Positions 23,901 through 37,001 of a stretch of 64,000 nucleotides of DNA are shown piece after piece. How positions within the stretch are numbered: the stretch's first letter is position 1; every line of letters starts with the position of its first letter. The stretch is taken from NCBI GenBank assembly GCA_036365515.1, contig CM070877.1, forward strand, positions 14,680,201 to 14,744,200, written 5' to 3'. The DNA comes from Torymus aiolomorphi (lineage: Eukaryota > Arthropoda > Insecta > Hymenoptera > Torymidae). The notes below the pieces were generated by a model. That model worked only from the letters and a program-made list of their open reading frames with translations. It did no database searches and was not told where the DNA came from. The translations under genes were made by a program, and so were the position numbers.

Positions 23901-25168
23901 TATCGTTACATCGACTTTTTAATTCAGAGAAATAAAAATATAAAAGAGAGGTAATGACAAAATTAACCCCGATGTTCCAGAGCGAACCCAGCGGCAATGC
24001 TGGTCCGCCTGGGCGAGTGGAACGGGCAGAGCTTGGCGGAACCGCACCCGGCCATAACGTCCAAGGTCGCCCGCATCACCGTCCATCCGAACTTCAACCC
24101 CAAAAACCTAGAGAACGACGTCGCGGTCATTCGACTTAACACCGCCATAAACGTAACCTTGTACCCGAATATCAATACAGCCTGCAAGCCGACCGCGGCG
24201 CCCGTCACTGGTGCCAGGTGCGTATGGGGTTTTCTGAAATTGTGTAAGTACTTAAAGAGTTGGACAGTGTGCAAGAGGGAGCAGAAACTTTGGAAGAGTG
24301 TCTAGATAAACGGAAAAAGATGGAAGATAGTAATTAAGTGTTAACAATTTTTATTGTAAAAATAGTTCTGACTAAAAAACCTTTTTAAATTAACTTTCTT
24401 TAAGAGTGGAAAAGTAATTTTTGAAATTTTGAAAATAGTTCAATTATGAAAATCCATTAGTTACAGGACGAATGTTCTAGTATTAATAAAACTATCACTT
24501 AATAATTAAGTAAAAACATGTGTTATCTAATTTGAAAAAGGTGTTACGTGTCGGGATGGGGTAAGAACCTCTTCGGCCCCACTGGAGCTTATCAGAGCAT
24601 CATGAGGGAAGTTGACGTGCCTATTCTTGACAACTCCGACTGTGAAAACAAACTGCGACAGACGAGATTGGGTGCAGCTTTCGTCTTGAATAGAAACAGC
24701 TTCATGTGCGCTGGTGGTGAAAAGGGAAAAGACGCCTGCACTGTAAGTACCTTTAACCACATCTTTGAAATTGAACAATAATTGTTATGCAATACGATTC
24801 AGTGATTCAGTTACATACATACCATGTAAGTTTATAAGAAATATCAACGATTATTGAGGTATTATTATGTAACTTACGGTATATCTAAAACTGCTATTTA
24901 ATACATCATAAGTCAATAAGATATAGGTAGCAAAATCTTTTACTAATAAAAACAATACTTTTAACTAAAAAAGTATTTTAAAAATTCTAAATCTCTTTTC
25001 CAGGGCGACGGTGGCTCACCTCTCGTCTGCAGACGCTCGAGTGGTCAGTGGGAAGTTGTGGGCATCGTTGCCTGGGGCATCGGCTGCGGCAATCCTGGTG
25101 TTCCCGGCGTCTACATGAACGTCTTTAACTTCCTGCCCTGGATCAACAAAGTCATCGCCACCGCGTAA
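17990..25168 (+). CDS. CLIP-domain serine protease homologue, copy 2 (PPAF2-like, inactive)
   Basis: Exons are 17990-18119, 19416-19522, 20781-21031, 23981-24217, 24541-24742 and 25004-25168 (363 aa). The layout and phases match copies 1 and 3. It has a signal peptide, a CLIP domain and an S1 domain with H157, D209 and G312 in place of the catalytic Ser (GDGGS). The loop between the third and fourth CLIP cysteines is the longest of the three (PPGNTALPPTQIDFRIVNN), and R75 is the possible cleavage residue. It is the most divergent copy, for example [20 protein letters not shown] in exon 4 and [17 protein letters not shown] in exon 6. The exon 4 donor is GTGCGT rather than GTGAGT, which is still acceptable. 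The altered TATA box and replaced intron 1 suggest changed expression, but the reading frame is intact. Confidence 0.9.
18643..19365. repeat. Repeat-derived block replacing part of intron 1 in copy 2
   Basis: About 720 bp here have no counterpart in units 1 and 3. In exchange, roughly 840 bp shared by those two units (about 29010-29850 in unit 3), including the candidate microexon, are missing. The block holds a hairpin around CCGAGCTAAGCGAGG (18704-18719), inverted TTTACTCCCGCACATGCGGG sequence, repeated AATCTAAAGT units near 19053-19100, and GC-rich pieces resembling 30990-31090 in copy 3 (AAAGCGGG, GTGGCCAC). Confidence 0.6.
19783..20326. mobile_element. Foldback-like element with inverted minisatellite arms (intron 2, copy 2)
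   Basis: The ends are TATATCGTCACG and CGCGACGATATA. The left arm contains about four units of roughly 33 bp around GAAGAAAAGCCAGTTTGCG, and the right arm contains the same units in inverse orientation (19800-19985 against 20170-20310). This organisation resembles Drosophila Foldback elements. The open frame through the left arm (repeating KKSQFAPSQ) results from a repeat period divisible by three and is not taken as a gene. Confidence 0.7.
21233..21862. mobile_element. 630-bp foldback (intron 3, copy 2)
   Basis: Arms of about 250-300 bp (21233-21535 and 21610-21862) pair nearly throughout. The termini are AAGGGGATCA and TGATCCCTT. CAC flanks both sides and may be a target duplication. Unit 1 lacks it: GGCATT there is followed directly by GCAGCTTGCC (about 10266). 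Confidence 0.7.
22719..22910. mobile_element. 192-bp hairpin insertion with CGAGCGAAGCGAG apex (intron 3, copy 2)
   Basis: Units 1 (about 11881) and 3 (about 33334) have the empty site ACGATTAAAATAATT. The insertion starts TAGCTAGTACATTACG and ends GAGGTTAGAGTGGTATAA. Inside is a hairpin (AAGGTGATTATTTACCGCAT... with ...ATGCGGTAAAAATCACCTT) whose apex is CACGAGCGAAGCGAGTG at 22780-22796. Confidence 0.75.
23216..23752. mobile_element. 537-bp element with GGTGGCTTGGG ends (intron 3, copy 2)
   Basis: It starts right after TTAA with GGTGGCTTGGGCGC and ends CACCCAAGCCAC. The interior is not a full inverted repeat. The right TTAA is missing (TCTTTT follows), so this copy may have decayed. The alignment to unit 1 resumes at CTTTTCATTG. 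The ends match those of the foldbacks at 10290 and 47938. Confidence 0.6.
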
Positions 25169-25841
25169 AAGCAAACGTCTCTATAATCTCTCTCCCCGAA
25201 TCTTATACAAAAACCCTATTTGCAATTAAGAAGGAATTGAAAGTCAGATTTTACTGCTGGCTTTTATGACGTTTTTAAACGAGAACGAGAATAGCTATTG
25301 AGCATGAAATGGCGCAATGAAGCGTTTCTCGAATGAGTATTTTCATTTAATTCGATAGCTAAAGACAGGTAGCTAATGAAAAATTATTGGGTATCTGTTT
25401 GACGTCTCGAGCATAGTTTTACGTAGGAGAAATAGTTTTACCTCCGTGTGATTATTAAAAATAAGCATTCGTGGCTGCGTGCAGGGGAAGTAAGACAGAA
25501 CGCCGAGGCACATATGTACAGACTGGACAAAATATGGTTTCTCCAATTTTTCATCAAATCTTGTCTCCTCTTATTCAACATTAGATTATAAATTTTTTGT
25601 TTGAAACATTTATTCTCATACGGTATATGTTTGACTTCTCACCTATCGTTTTTCTCTCCTCGAGCTTAAAGCAATATTTTTCAACTCATGTTCGTTATTA
25701 TTTATTATCTAATTTTGACTCCGTATTTATTATCGGAAAAAGTATGCGAATACTGATTATCGATTAAACCTCATTTAATTAGTGATGATCGCCGATATTC
25801 GCGTGTATTTATAGGCAAATATATATATTTATACTTACTAT

Positions 25842-26049
25842 AGGAGAGTCTTAGGCCTCCGGATCATGGGTTGGGTTCAAACTTTGGGATATGTTTTTGG
25901 ATGTAAAAGCTAGATTTAGCGCTAACAAAATTTAGTTTTGGACATTTTTAGCTTTCTTTTGAAAAGAAACTTGAAAAAAAGCCTCTTTTTTAAATGGCAA
26001 CCATTTATTCTTGGCAAGTCCGTGACCCGAAGGACTAACCCTCTCTTAT
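25842..26049. mobile_element. Short inverted-repeat element at the unit 2/unit 3 boundary
   Basis: Ends TAGGAGAGTCTTAGGCCTCC and CCTAACCCTCTCTTA pair imperfectly. It is homologous to 15343-15499 but about 50 bp longer in the middle. Its presence at both internal boundaries is described as a finding. Confidence 0.6.
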
Positions 26050-28306
26050 CTAGGTTGCAATTATCAATTTATTGTGATTCGTATCGGAAAATTTCCTCGT
26101 AGATTAAAAGTAATTTATCAAATACTGATAAAGAAATAAATGTGTATAAAAATAGTCATTATACGGTTCAGTTGTAAAAAAAAGTATGTATAATTATAAT
26201 ATGAATATATATTTTAGTAAAAGGTATACAATTTGAGTTCAAGCTACAATTATGATAAATACAATTATAACATAAATTAAATAACAATTATTTAGCTATA
26301 TAATTTAAATAATAACCCTGACGAAAATATTTTTATGAAAAAAGTAACGAAATGTTCCAAATCAGTAATTTTTTTCATTAAAATTCATGGATAAACTTGG
26401 AAAATAAGATTTGTTCATTATTTTTCTAATCTTCATTTATTTATAATTATTAATCAATTATTCATTACTATTCCTAAAGTTTATATTCTATTATTTATCC
26501 ATGAAACACTGCGTGGATATATTAAAAAAAAAATCATAAACACAAAATATTAATTAATATTCATAGTAATTTCATGAAAAAGTTGTGAATAAGAGATTCT
26601 AAGAATTAAAATGAATGAAATTAATCACTGAGTAATTACGTTATAGTAAGATCTTAAATGGAAAAATAGAATTTGGATATAAAAGTATGTCTGATTTGGA
26701 TCACTTCCTTACTTTTTTCATACAAATATTTTCACCAGGGAACTGAACTTAAATTGTTCCATAAAAACAGCATTTACCCTAACAGGTATAAACTGACAAA
26801 TTCATACCCATAAACATCAGTAGATAATATATATGTCAAACATAGACAGACGTTACTCCTTTCAGTGCGATTTTTTTTATGAGTAACGTAAAAGAAACAT
26901 AATGACCTAATAGAATAAGTACTGAGCACCCTACCGGAAATAATATTTGCATTACTTGACAACAGAACTATGAAGTACCTAAAAGAGCATTAAAATGTGT
27001 AATAACACTATTTATTTAATCGTAGACTTTAATGTTAAATTGTCATACGAACAGCAATATTGTTGGAGAAAAACATAGAAGTCTTGTAATTTTATAAATA
27101 ATTGTTATCACCTAAAAACATTTGCCGAACTAATGAATATCAATTACTAATTTATAATTCAAATTATTATTCATTACGTATTAAATTAAAACTATTCTAG
27201 ACAGCTAAATACTAATATATAATTTTTATATTATTCGAAATATTATTTAAAAAAAAAGTTTTCGTTAACTTGTATATGCTGTTTATTTTGTAAAAATTCG
27301 TGGAAATAAAATATTTGATGTAACGAGCGCAATTTCAGTACACACTTTTATTCAAAACGTGATTCGTTGCTATTCAAAGCTACAGATTAGTCAACAACTA
27401 ATTGTCAACCCTGACGTAATTTCGGTGGTTTTCCTAAAAAATCTGTATCACTCACAAAACTTTAGTTAAAAATATGGCATCGACGTTATATTTTTAATTA
27501 ATGAAATGATTAACAAAATTTCCTTGATTCTGGCCGTGTACGCGTTAAGACAAATTAGACTCTAAATTTTCCTAAAGTTGCTAAATTTTAATTCATGTCA
27601 TGTATAAATAGTACTTAATATAAAATGAAATCAATTAAATTTTTTATCACACCTTTTATATAGTTATGCAAAAGTAATGCTTTAAATTCTTATCATAACT
27701 TAAAAACAATGAATTTTATAAACAAATTTTTTTTATGAACCGTTGTATAAATTAAATGAAAAGAAAATTTCTTTCTTTATGAGAAATTACAAAAACTACT
27801 ATCAAAAACAATCATTTTAGCTGATATCTACTTACTTCACTAAAATATTAAAAAAATATATAGCTCATAATGGCAACTATCTTTTCTCAAATAATATAAA
27901 ATTTTAGCTTTGGCTTTCATTTATCGACTTTGATAAAATATTTTACTAAAACAACCATCTGCAGCTAAATTTCATTAAAAACGTGTAAAAAATTACCTTC
28001 GACACCTTATCTGAAAAAAATGCTTATCATCAGTAACAAAAACATTCTGCAACTAAACAAGCCACCGCGACTCCCTCACATCATTGACCCGTCACTCTCC
28101 CTAACAAATTTCCCTCTCGTCTTCCCTAATGATTTTCCTACACCTCCGACAAACACGCCTATATACCTTCATTATCCGTAAGCTGCATACCTGTAAACCA
28201 GCTCCGCGTAAATATATTCACGCAGGAGTGCGACCTTCCCCCGGTTTATTAATTTTTTGCGCTGTATTCATCGCGCGGCGCGCGGCGCTGCTCCTTTTGT
28301 GTCGCC

Positions 28307-28313
28307 TATAAAA
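28307..28313 (+). promoter_or_regulatory. TATA box of homologue gene 3
   Basis: TATAAAA in a GCC..GGCCCGAGG context lies 110 bp upstream of the ATG at 28417, matching copy 1. The CGCGTAAATATATTCACG segment shared with copy 2 lies at 28203-28224. Confidence 0.7.
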
Positions 28314-28416
28314 GGCCCGAGGCGTCGCTGCGCCATGCCATAGTCGCGCTCGCCCGCACTGCTGACAGGTGCACATTATAAGTAGTATAGTTGTATAGTT
28401 GTTGCAGAGGTACGAG

Positions 28417-31400
28417 ATGAGGATTTTCGCGGTGACGCTGATTTGCGCGTGGAGCGGCGTGGCGCTCGGGCAGAACGAGAACGGAATCGTCTTCAGTAGT
28501 AATACGAACCCTGCAGTGGTCATGCCCACAGTGTCGGTCAATCCAAGTATGTACATGGAATTTTAGATTTTTACGTGTGTGTAGTAGAATTTAGAGTAGC
28601 GTTGTTGATTCTCTGTATTAGAACGTTTATTTGTAAAAATATCATTTGTGTTGTAATAATTTAGTAATAAGTGTCGTTAGTTTAGAAAATAATAATTCAT
28701 AGTAGTTGTAGTAGTAAGTGTTGTTAGAGTTCAACATTGAAGTAATTTTTTTTCTCTTTTTTTATTCTTATCGTAATAAGGGCAAAACAAACATTAAAGT
28801 GGTTCATGGTAAATATAGTAATGAAAATTTCTTGGATAATTCAATCTTTCCCACGTCAACCATATTTAATGATTCATTCCATTCTCCTCCTTATATCAGC
28901 AACTCAAGAAGTGCAATTATATTAAACTAAACGCTAATTTCAGTATACCTTATTATGAATTTAGTATTATAATTTAGCAAATTATACAATTTATTGAGCA
29001 ATTAAAAATAAATACTATTAATCAATTGAATTAAAGGAAATAAATTATATTATTCAAATTTATTTAATTTAGTAGACGTTTATGATCATTGCAATTTTTG
29101 GTTACTGATACCATGGCTTTAAAAATTAATTCAAAATTATCTCATAAGTTGATGAAATTATTTCATAAATTGATGTTTTAAAAATGATAAATCCAGTATG
29201 TACAAGAGAATTTACAAAACAGAGTATAGACCGGTATAAGTAAACCACAATCGAACCATCGCATCTAATCGTTAACAGACAGCAATGAACTTTGACTTTT
29301 TCAGGGGATTCAGTGGAAATAATCTGTAAGTGCGTGTGGCAGTAGCACGGGTGATGTCGTTGATATCGACTCCCGGATACACCTACACAATCGATCGCTT
29401 ATCCCAGTCATCCATCATCACCGCAGCATTATACTTAGTGAACTAGTAAAATTGTAAATGCTTGACGAATGCAACACTCACATCTCGCGCGTAGTACATA
29501 TAAGATGACATAAAGCTAAGCGCATGGTACATTTGATCTTAGGGATTAAGGAGGAAACATACTTTGAATTCAATGACCTTTACTTTTCTTGGTTGCACTA
29601 CTTCTCTTACGCGGTCTATATTTATATTTGCACCTAAATTAATTTTACTGTAATACTGTCAAACTAATTTATGCAGTAATAAAATGCGCAATGAAACGGT
29701 GATTTTCGAATGTTACATTTGACTGCGGACGTCTTAGGAAAGGGAAAACGAGTTTGCTTAACATTTCACGATTTTTCATAAAATCATTCACATCTTCTAC
29801 AAAAATATACCTGTACACATACACAAACAATAATTTTCAAAGTAACAAAATAAAAGTTATTTTATAAACATTATTTTACTAATTTTATTATTACTTTTAG
29901 CGCCTCTGATTGCCGTTGATCAGAATTGCGTGTGTGTTGTTGCGGGAACATGTCCCACAAGTAGTACTGGTATCGATATCCGCATTGTCAATAATGTAAG
30001 TAACAATAATTATTTAAAACTCTTTCATTACTTCTACTCTAATTTACTCTTACTTCACTGTTGATAAATTTTGAATTAAAGTATCGATAGGAGCAGATGA
30101 TATGATTACCAAAATTATATTAAAGAATATACATAATAGATCTTTTAAAAGTTATGATTAAAATCTTAATGCATTCAATAAACAATGCAACATAATATAG
30201 TTATCCATAAAATTGTAAATAATCAAATACTAAATTTTATTGCAATTATTGTCACACAAAAATATTATACTCTTCGTTTAGATATGCATTATTTGAAAAA
30301 CATTTTGTTATAATCTTCACTGAAGTTTCTGTAGTTTCATAAAAATGTTTATTTAATTCTAGACAAACTCATTATGAAAAATTATCTGAGTTAAAAGAAA
30401 CTGCTCCAACTATAGAAATGCCTTTCCTTCTTCAGTTCAAGTTCACTTTTCTAATTAGAATCTTCTTCAAAATATTGTAAATTATTAAATAACTTTGGAA
30501 TGTTCAATTTAATAAAAAAACAAAAAACAGCTTGGTCGATATCAATGACATAATTTCGCCTCATCTTCTAATTTGTTTTCTTTCATCTCTCTTTTAACTA
30601 TTTATCGGCAATTCGGCAATTCGCATGCACTACTATTGTACAAACCTAACCCTCTCGTCTCGCGAATTCCCGCAGGGACCGACAACATCAGGCTGCCCCG
30701 ACGGCTACGTGCTCTGCTGCACGAGCAAAAGCGGCAACCAGGTGGACGGCACCTGCGGCATCCGGAAGATCCCGTCGACGGGGACGACGGTCTCTGGACA
30801 AGCGCCGTTCGGCGCTTACCCCTGGCAGGCGGCTCTGCTCACCACCCAGGAGGCGTTCCTCGGGTCCGGCGTGCTGCTTGATTCTACCCACGTGTTGACA
30901 GCTGCGCACAAGGTCGCCGCTTACGTGTGAGTATAAGTGCGGAAAGGGCGTTTTTGCAGTAGTAAGCGTAAAAATTTGTTTTATTCCCATCTCAACAAAT
31001 ATGGCCACTTTTTTCCCTGAAAAGCGGGACAAAATTTAGATTTGTTTCCCTCTTTCAACAAATTTAACGTTTGCGGGAAATATGATATTCCCGGACTTCT
31101 TTGCAGCATCTCATTAGTGATGTAGCGATTTTTAGATTAGAATTTAACGATAACGTATCCGATGCTCGAAATGGCTATAGTGTTTTGATAAAGTAGAGTG
31201 GATAGATTTTGAAAAAGCTTTGTTACGGAAAAAATACACAGAAAGAAATTTGAAGTTACCATAACTCAGAGACTGTTGAATTGTAAATGTGCAAACTCTC
31301 AAATATCATATTTGGGTTGTATACCTCCTCCCCCCTCCAAAACAAAATTTAGTATACGCCTTACGACAAAGTAGACTTTATTAATACTAAAAGATAATTT

Positions 31401-34400
31401 ATAAAGATATAAAGCACATTTAAAAATAAGCTCACAGGATTATCATACTCGGGTTACTTAGCTTGTGAAGAATCAATATAACAATACTTTCTAATCAAGA
31501 GTTATTGGAAAAGATCGGACATATAGGATTACTTTACTATCTTTAACAAAATATTCAGACTAGTATGCCACCTATATGAAAAAGAATAAGAAATGGCTAG
31601 AATTCATATTTTAACAAAAAAAATATAATATTTTTCTAAAGATCTTTTTTCGTGTAAGTATTTTTTGTCACGTACGTACATAAAATTCTGAACATAAAAT
31701 AAATCGCCGGGACGTATAACTAATACAATAGCTTAAAGTTACCTAAAATGAAAACATATTCATTAGCAAAATCAACTGAGCACCCATAAATTTTACAATC
31801 TTCAACTCCAAATTCGATAAAATTTCCGTCTATCTGGGTCACTTTCCTAACTACCATCGTGACATTTCCGCATACCGCACACTCGCAGAGTTCCCCCGAC
31901 AATCCGTTGCACCCGCATTTTCATTAACCGCCTTATGCAATTGCGTCAATAGCGGCGCCGTAACAGCTTTAAACTAACTGATAAAGAATGGCGCGCGTGA
32001 TATCTTCGCTCCAGTAAATCATCGCTTCGGGTTCATGCATCGGCGCCTCGCATTCAATGAGATGAATGGTACCGTGACACGATGGGAAAGCGCGCGTCTC
32101 TGACGGGTTCAATAATTTTACGAGAGGAAGAGGAAATTGTTGTTGGTTGAAATAATTTTGATAATTATTTTTTTAATAGTATTTAAGGGAAAGAGAAGTA
32201 ATTTACCTGGACGTGTAAAAGCGTCGACTGTATTTGAGAATGTCAATAACTTAAAAATTTCAGGAAATTGTTAATCAATCTAATTTTAATAGGCAATTGT
32301 ACACAAGAGTAACCGTCTGTTAATTAAATAACATATAAATAATATAGAAATCATGTATACCTTTAAATTTTACTCAAATCATTCAACTTCTTTCTTTTTT
32401 CTTTAATCGAGGTATAATACAACGTAATTTATAATAATTTCTTGGATTCAAAAAAGCAAACAGGCTCTCCATATCAAAAAGTAGACACTCGCGTTATTGT
32501 AAAAACATATCAAAAGCTAAAAATAAACAAACTGTAAATCGAAAACAGCGCCGACTATTATTACGCGGTTTCCGCCAGCACATAAATAACATGAACACGC
32601 ACTGCAGCGCAATGCAATCAGGTATTTCCCGCGGGCGTTCGCGTTATTTATCGCGATCGGCAGTTTCCGTTAATCGTCGAGTGTTTACAATTGCCCGCGA
32701 AAAATCACAGGGCGAGATAGCATCGCGTGCGGATTTTCCGAGTATTATATGCGACATTTTTTTTTTATCGTACACACACAAGTGGGAAAAGTACTCGAAC
32801 GGCGCGGTGTACTGTATATTTTTATGCTTTTCATTAGTTGATGGTGTGCGATTATTTATTCGCGCGCGTTGCTTTGATGTTTAAAATTAGATACTGTGGT
32901 GGTTAATGAGTGCGGGGCTGAATGATTTAAGGATGCGTTTAGTTTATCGCGATAGTAGGGCTGTCATTATTAATCGTGGCACTTGTCAAGGATAAAACGG
33001 CATTCCGTTATTATTTCACACGCGAACGTGCTGTGGCGACGATCGATTTGACAGTTTACTATAAATATTATACATGTTCATTCTATTTTTTTAATAAAGC
33101 CTTACCGCGCGCATCTCGATGTCATTGACTTGATTAATTTGAAATTGCATGGAGTATGAAAATAAATATGTAAAGATGCTTACAAGTAGGGACAAGATGG
33201 ACAAGATAAAGTTAAATCCTTGCTCTCCTTTACGGCTCGTTAACTTTCGACGCGTAATGTATTTACCAGGAGCGATTGTCCATTAAGTAAAGAAGGCCCT
33301 AAACCTACATGTGAGCTACACAATTTGTACGATTAAAATAATTGCATCCTGTAAACAAGTCGAAGTAGATGGTATTTTTCTGAAAAAAGAGAGAGAAATT
33401 CATCTTGTCATTGTTAGTCATTAAATGATGTTGTTTAACATTGTATATGCATGAGACGGTATGAATAATTATGTATATAGAAACGCGTTGTCATTTCAGA
33501 AGATTGTATATTTTATTTAGAAGTATTTGAAGTTAGTAGAGCATATAGGAAAATCATTGTGTGCTATACACATATGCTACATGTTATGATGCCATAACGG
33601 GGAAGTGAGTTATGACAGAAGTATTACAATAGAACTTTGGCGTCTAATAATTTAGCTTTTACTTGTCAAAAACATTAATGAATAATTTTAGATAAAAATT
33701 AATAGTCGAAGTTTAAATATTTCAACAATGTATGCTATTACATTACTGTATAGGATAAATGCTCTAATGAATGAATGGGCTAGGGAAATTATAGTTCTTT
33801 AACTAAAATGTTATCTTGTATTTAACGATTAAATACTTACTTCTTAACATTTCTTTTGTTCGAATCAAATGAAAATTAATTATTATAGTCTTAAAATACA
33901 GACTATATCAAAGTTACAATAATTTTGGAAAAACCTTTAAAAACTCACTATCACTATTGTCATTAAAAATAGAATAACCATTAAATATCGCTCCTTTAAC
34001 ATCTTTGAATTCAGAAAAATATAAAAGAAAGGTAATAACAATTAACCTCGATGTTTCAGAGCGAACCCAACGGCAATGCTGATACGCCTGGGCGAGTGGA
34101 ACGGGCAGAGCTTGGCGGAGCCGTACCCGGCCATAACTTCCAACGTCGCCCGCATCACCGTCCACCCGAACTACAACTCCAACAACCTGGAGAACGACGT
34201 CGCGGTCATTCGACTCAACGGCGTGGTGAACATAGCCTCGTACCCGAATATCAATACAGCCTGCAAGCCGACCGCGGCGCCCATCACTGGTGCCAGGTGA
34301 GTGGGGTTTTCTGAATTTGTGTACTTAAAGAGTTGGACTGTGTGCGAGAAGGAACAGAAACTTTGGAAGGGTGTCTAGATTAAACTGAAAAAGATGTTAG

Positions 34401-35254
34401 TTAGCAATTAATTGCTAACTATTTTTATTGTAATTTTTATTTTATTGATTTAAATTCCATTGATAAAAATAGATCTGATTAAAAAATCATTTTTAAATTA
34501 ATTATCTTCAAGAGCGGAAAAGTAATTTTCGAAATTTTGAAAATAGTTTAATTGTGAAGATACTTTAACTATAAGAAAAATTATCTCGTATTAATCAAAC
34601 TAATATTAGTTAATAATTAAGTAAAAACTTCTGTTATCTAATTTGAAAAAGGTGTTACGTGTCGGGATGGGGTAAGAACCTCTTCGGCCCCACTGGAGCT
34701 TATCAGAGCATCATGAGGGAAGTTGACGTGCCTATTCTTGACAACACAAACTGCGAAAACAGACTGCGACAGACGAGATTGGGTGCAGCCTACGTCTTGA
34801 ATAGAAACAGCTTCATGTGTGCTGGTGGTGAACAAGGAAAAGACGCCTGCACTGTAAGTACCTTTAACTTCAAAATTGAACAATTGTTATACACCGAGTT
34901 TAATTATGCGATTCAGCTACATACTACATAGGTTTATAAGAAACATTATCAATGAGGAAGTATTATTATATAATATATAGTATTTCTAAAACTTTTAATT
35001 CACGAATCAATAACATTTAAGATATGAAAAAATCTTCAATCAATCTTTCAACTAAAAAAAATTGTTAAAAATCTGAATCACTTTTCCAGGGCGACGGCGG
35101 TTCACCCCTCGTCTGTAGACGCTCGAGCGGCCAGTGGGAAGTTGTGGGTATCGTCGCCTGGGGCATCGGCTGCGCCAATCCTGGCGTTCCCGGCGTCTAC
35201 ACGAACGTCTTCAACTTCCTGACCTGGATCAACAACGTCATCGCCACCGCATAA
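28417..35254 (+). CDS. CLIP-domain serine protease homologue, copy 3 (PPAF2-like, inactive)
   Basis: Exons are 28417-28546, 29901-29995, 30676-30926, 34060-34296, 34652-34853 and 35090-35254 (359 aa). All introns are GT-AG with phases matching the other copies. It has a signal peptide, a CLIP domain with R71 in IDIRIVNN, and an S1 domain with H153, D205 and G308 (GDGGS, no catalytic Ser). As in copies 1 and 2, the AAHC cysteine is Lys. Exon 3 resembles copy 2 ([13 protein letters not shown]). The later part of exon 4 and all of exon 5 are nearly or fully identical to copy 1 in protein, and intron 4 between them is almost identical in DNA. This mosaic pattern points to gene conversion or a complex duplication order. 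The 21-nt microexon candidate is present in intron 1. Confidence 0.92.
29305..29325 (+). other. Candidate 21-nt in-frame microexon, copy 3
   Basis: ACTTTTTCAG and GTAAGT flank 21 nt that would insert RDSVEII between exons 1 and 2 while keeping phase. This is the counterpart of 8035-8055. The enclosing block (about 29215-29540) is roughly 90% identical to copy 1 by eye. Confidence 0.35.
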
Positions 35255-36056
35255 AAGCGAACGTCTCTTTAATCTCTCTCCTCGAATCTCATAGAAAGAC
35301 GCTATTTGCGATAAAGAAGGAATTGCAGGTCGAATTTTACTGCTGTCTTTTATCGCGTCTTTAAACGTGAATGTGAATAGCTATTGCGTGTGTAATGGTG
35401 CAATGAAGGGTTGTTCGAATGGGTATTTTGATTTAATTCGATTGCTAGAGACAGGTAGTTAATGAAAAATGTTTGTGTATCTGTTTGACGTCTCGAGCAG
35501 TTTTACCTCCGTGTGATTATTGAAAATAAGCTTCCGTGGCTACGTGCAGGGGAAGTAAGTTAAAGAAAGAACGCTGAAGCTGATATACAGACTGGATAAA
35601 ATTTGTATTTTCCAATTTTTCATCAAATCTTCTCTCATCTCATTCAACATTAGATTATAAATATTTCTTTTTTTTTGTTTGTATATATACACTTACGCTT
35701 CGTAGTATTTCAAAATCAATGTATTCCAAGGGAAAACGCAAAAAACGGTTTATCAACTATGCAGTTTTGTATTCGTTCGTGAAAACCGCTAGGAGAGAAA
35801 CACGCGAGCATGAAAAGAAGGAAATACTGAGCTGTTTATTTCTGTTAAACGATGAAAAATTTATTTTCATACGTTATTTTTTGCTTCTCACGTAACGTTT
35901 TTCTCTCCTCGAGCTTAAAGCAATGTTTTTCAACTTAAGTTCGCTATTATATTAATTATCTAATTTTTACTCTGTATTTATTGTGTAAAAAAGTACGCGA
36001 ATACTGATTGTCGATTAAACATCATTTAATTAGTGATGATCACCGATATTCGCGTG

Positions 36057-36057
<1 letters not shown>

Positions 36058-36100
<43 letters not shown>

Positions 36101-36104
36101 ATAT
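36058..36104. repeat. (AT)n microsatellite at the right edge of unit 3
   Basis: An uninterrupted AT run begins where the unit 1 and unit 2 alignments continue with TATAGGCAAATATATA. Homology to the other units is lost beyond it, so it marks the right breakpoint of the triplication. Confidence 0.7.
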
Positions 36105-36964
36105 ACTATATAAGAAGCTCTCGTGAGAGTAGAAAAAACTTCACTCCCGTAACGTGTAGTTGTCTTTCTTCACCAATTCAAATTTCGCAAGAAAGTGTAC
36201 ATAGTCATGTCAGTGTTAAAATAATCTCTATAACTCAAATTTTTGTCAACGAAACTTTTCAATAAAACGATAAAGTGATTATACGTATATTTTCATATTC
36301 TTTTCTTAAAATAAAAAATATTATGCACATAAAAATCTCTTTGAAAACACAAAATTAAAAAAATCAACTAGCATTGTAACATACTTTTAGAGTTTTTCGT
36401 GTAAAAAAGACAAAATTTATTTCGTTCAATATACTATATACACCTTCGGAATTTGCATTCTTAAAAAGACAAGTAGACATTAACTTCATTCGAACCTCTT
36501 AATAAACATGTATCATTGTGCGATGTCACGGAACATTGCGAGCCTTTTTTCTTGCACATAATTCACTTGATTTATTTTCCTAGTATTCGAAGGCTCCGAA
36601 CAAAAATGCAGACAACGCACTTATCGCTTTGAAAATCTATCATTGTCGTTAACACAAATTTAAAAATTAAAAAATACATTTATAACTGACCCGAACACAT
36701 GAAACTTGTGTTTGTTATAACATAATTTTTGGAAATTAAACGGTGGTACAGTATCTTTCGGGTGATTCTTAGAGAGCAACAGAACTATAGAAGAATTTAA
36801 AATATCATTTTAAATTCGTTTGATCAACAACAATGAAAAGAGAACGTCCTTACTTTCCTTTCTTCTGTTTGTAAAGTCTAAGTGCGATTCGCATCAGTAA
36901 AAATGTACAATGTATAATATAAACGCTTAAACTGCAATAAAATTAAAACATATTAATGTTAATA

Positions 36965-37001
<37 letters not shown>

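Larger units (their letters stand above)
15490..26050 (+). repeat. Tandem unit 2 of three (homologue copy 2)
   Basis: This is the second copy of the roughly 10.5-kb unit and carries homologue gene 2. It is the most divergent copy: part of intron 1 is replaced by unrelated repeat sequence, the TATA region is altered, and private elements lie at 19783, 21233, 22719 and 23216. The unit is bounded on both sides by copies of the same short inverted-repeat element (15343-15499 and 25842-26049). Confidence 0.75.
26050..36100 (+). repeat. Tandem unit 3 of three (homologue copy 3)
   Basis: This is the third copy of the unit and carries homologue gene 3. Similarity to the 3' flanks of units 1 and 2 runs to about 36058 and then stops in an (AT)n tract. 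The short inverted-repeat element found at the two internal boundaries is not seen here. This copy has the fewest obvious insertions and keeps a clean TATA box. Confidence 0.75.

Noticed and set aside
36008..36265. Frame with an Ile-Tyr repeat
   Set aside because: Translation of an (AT)n microsatellite.
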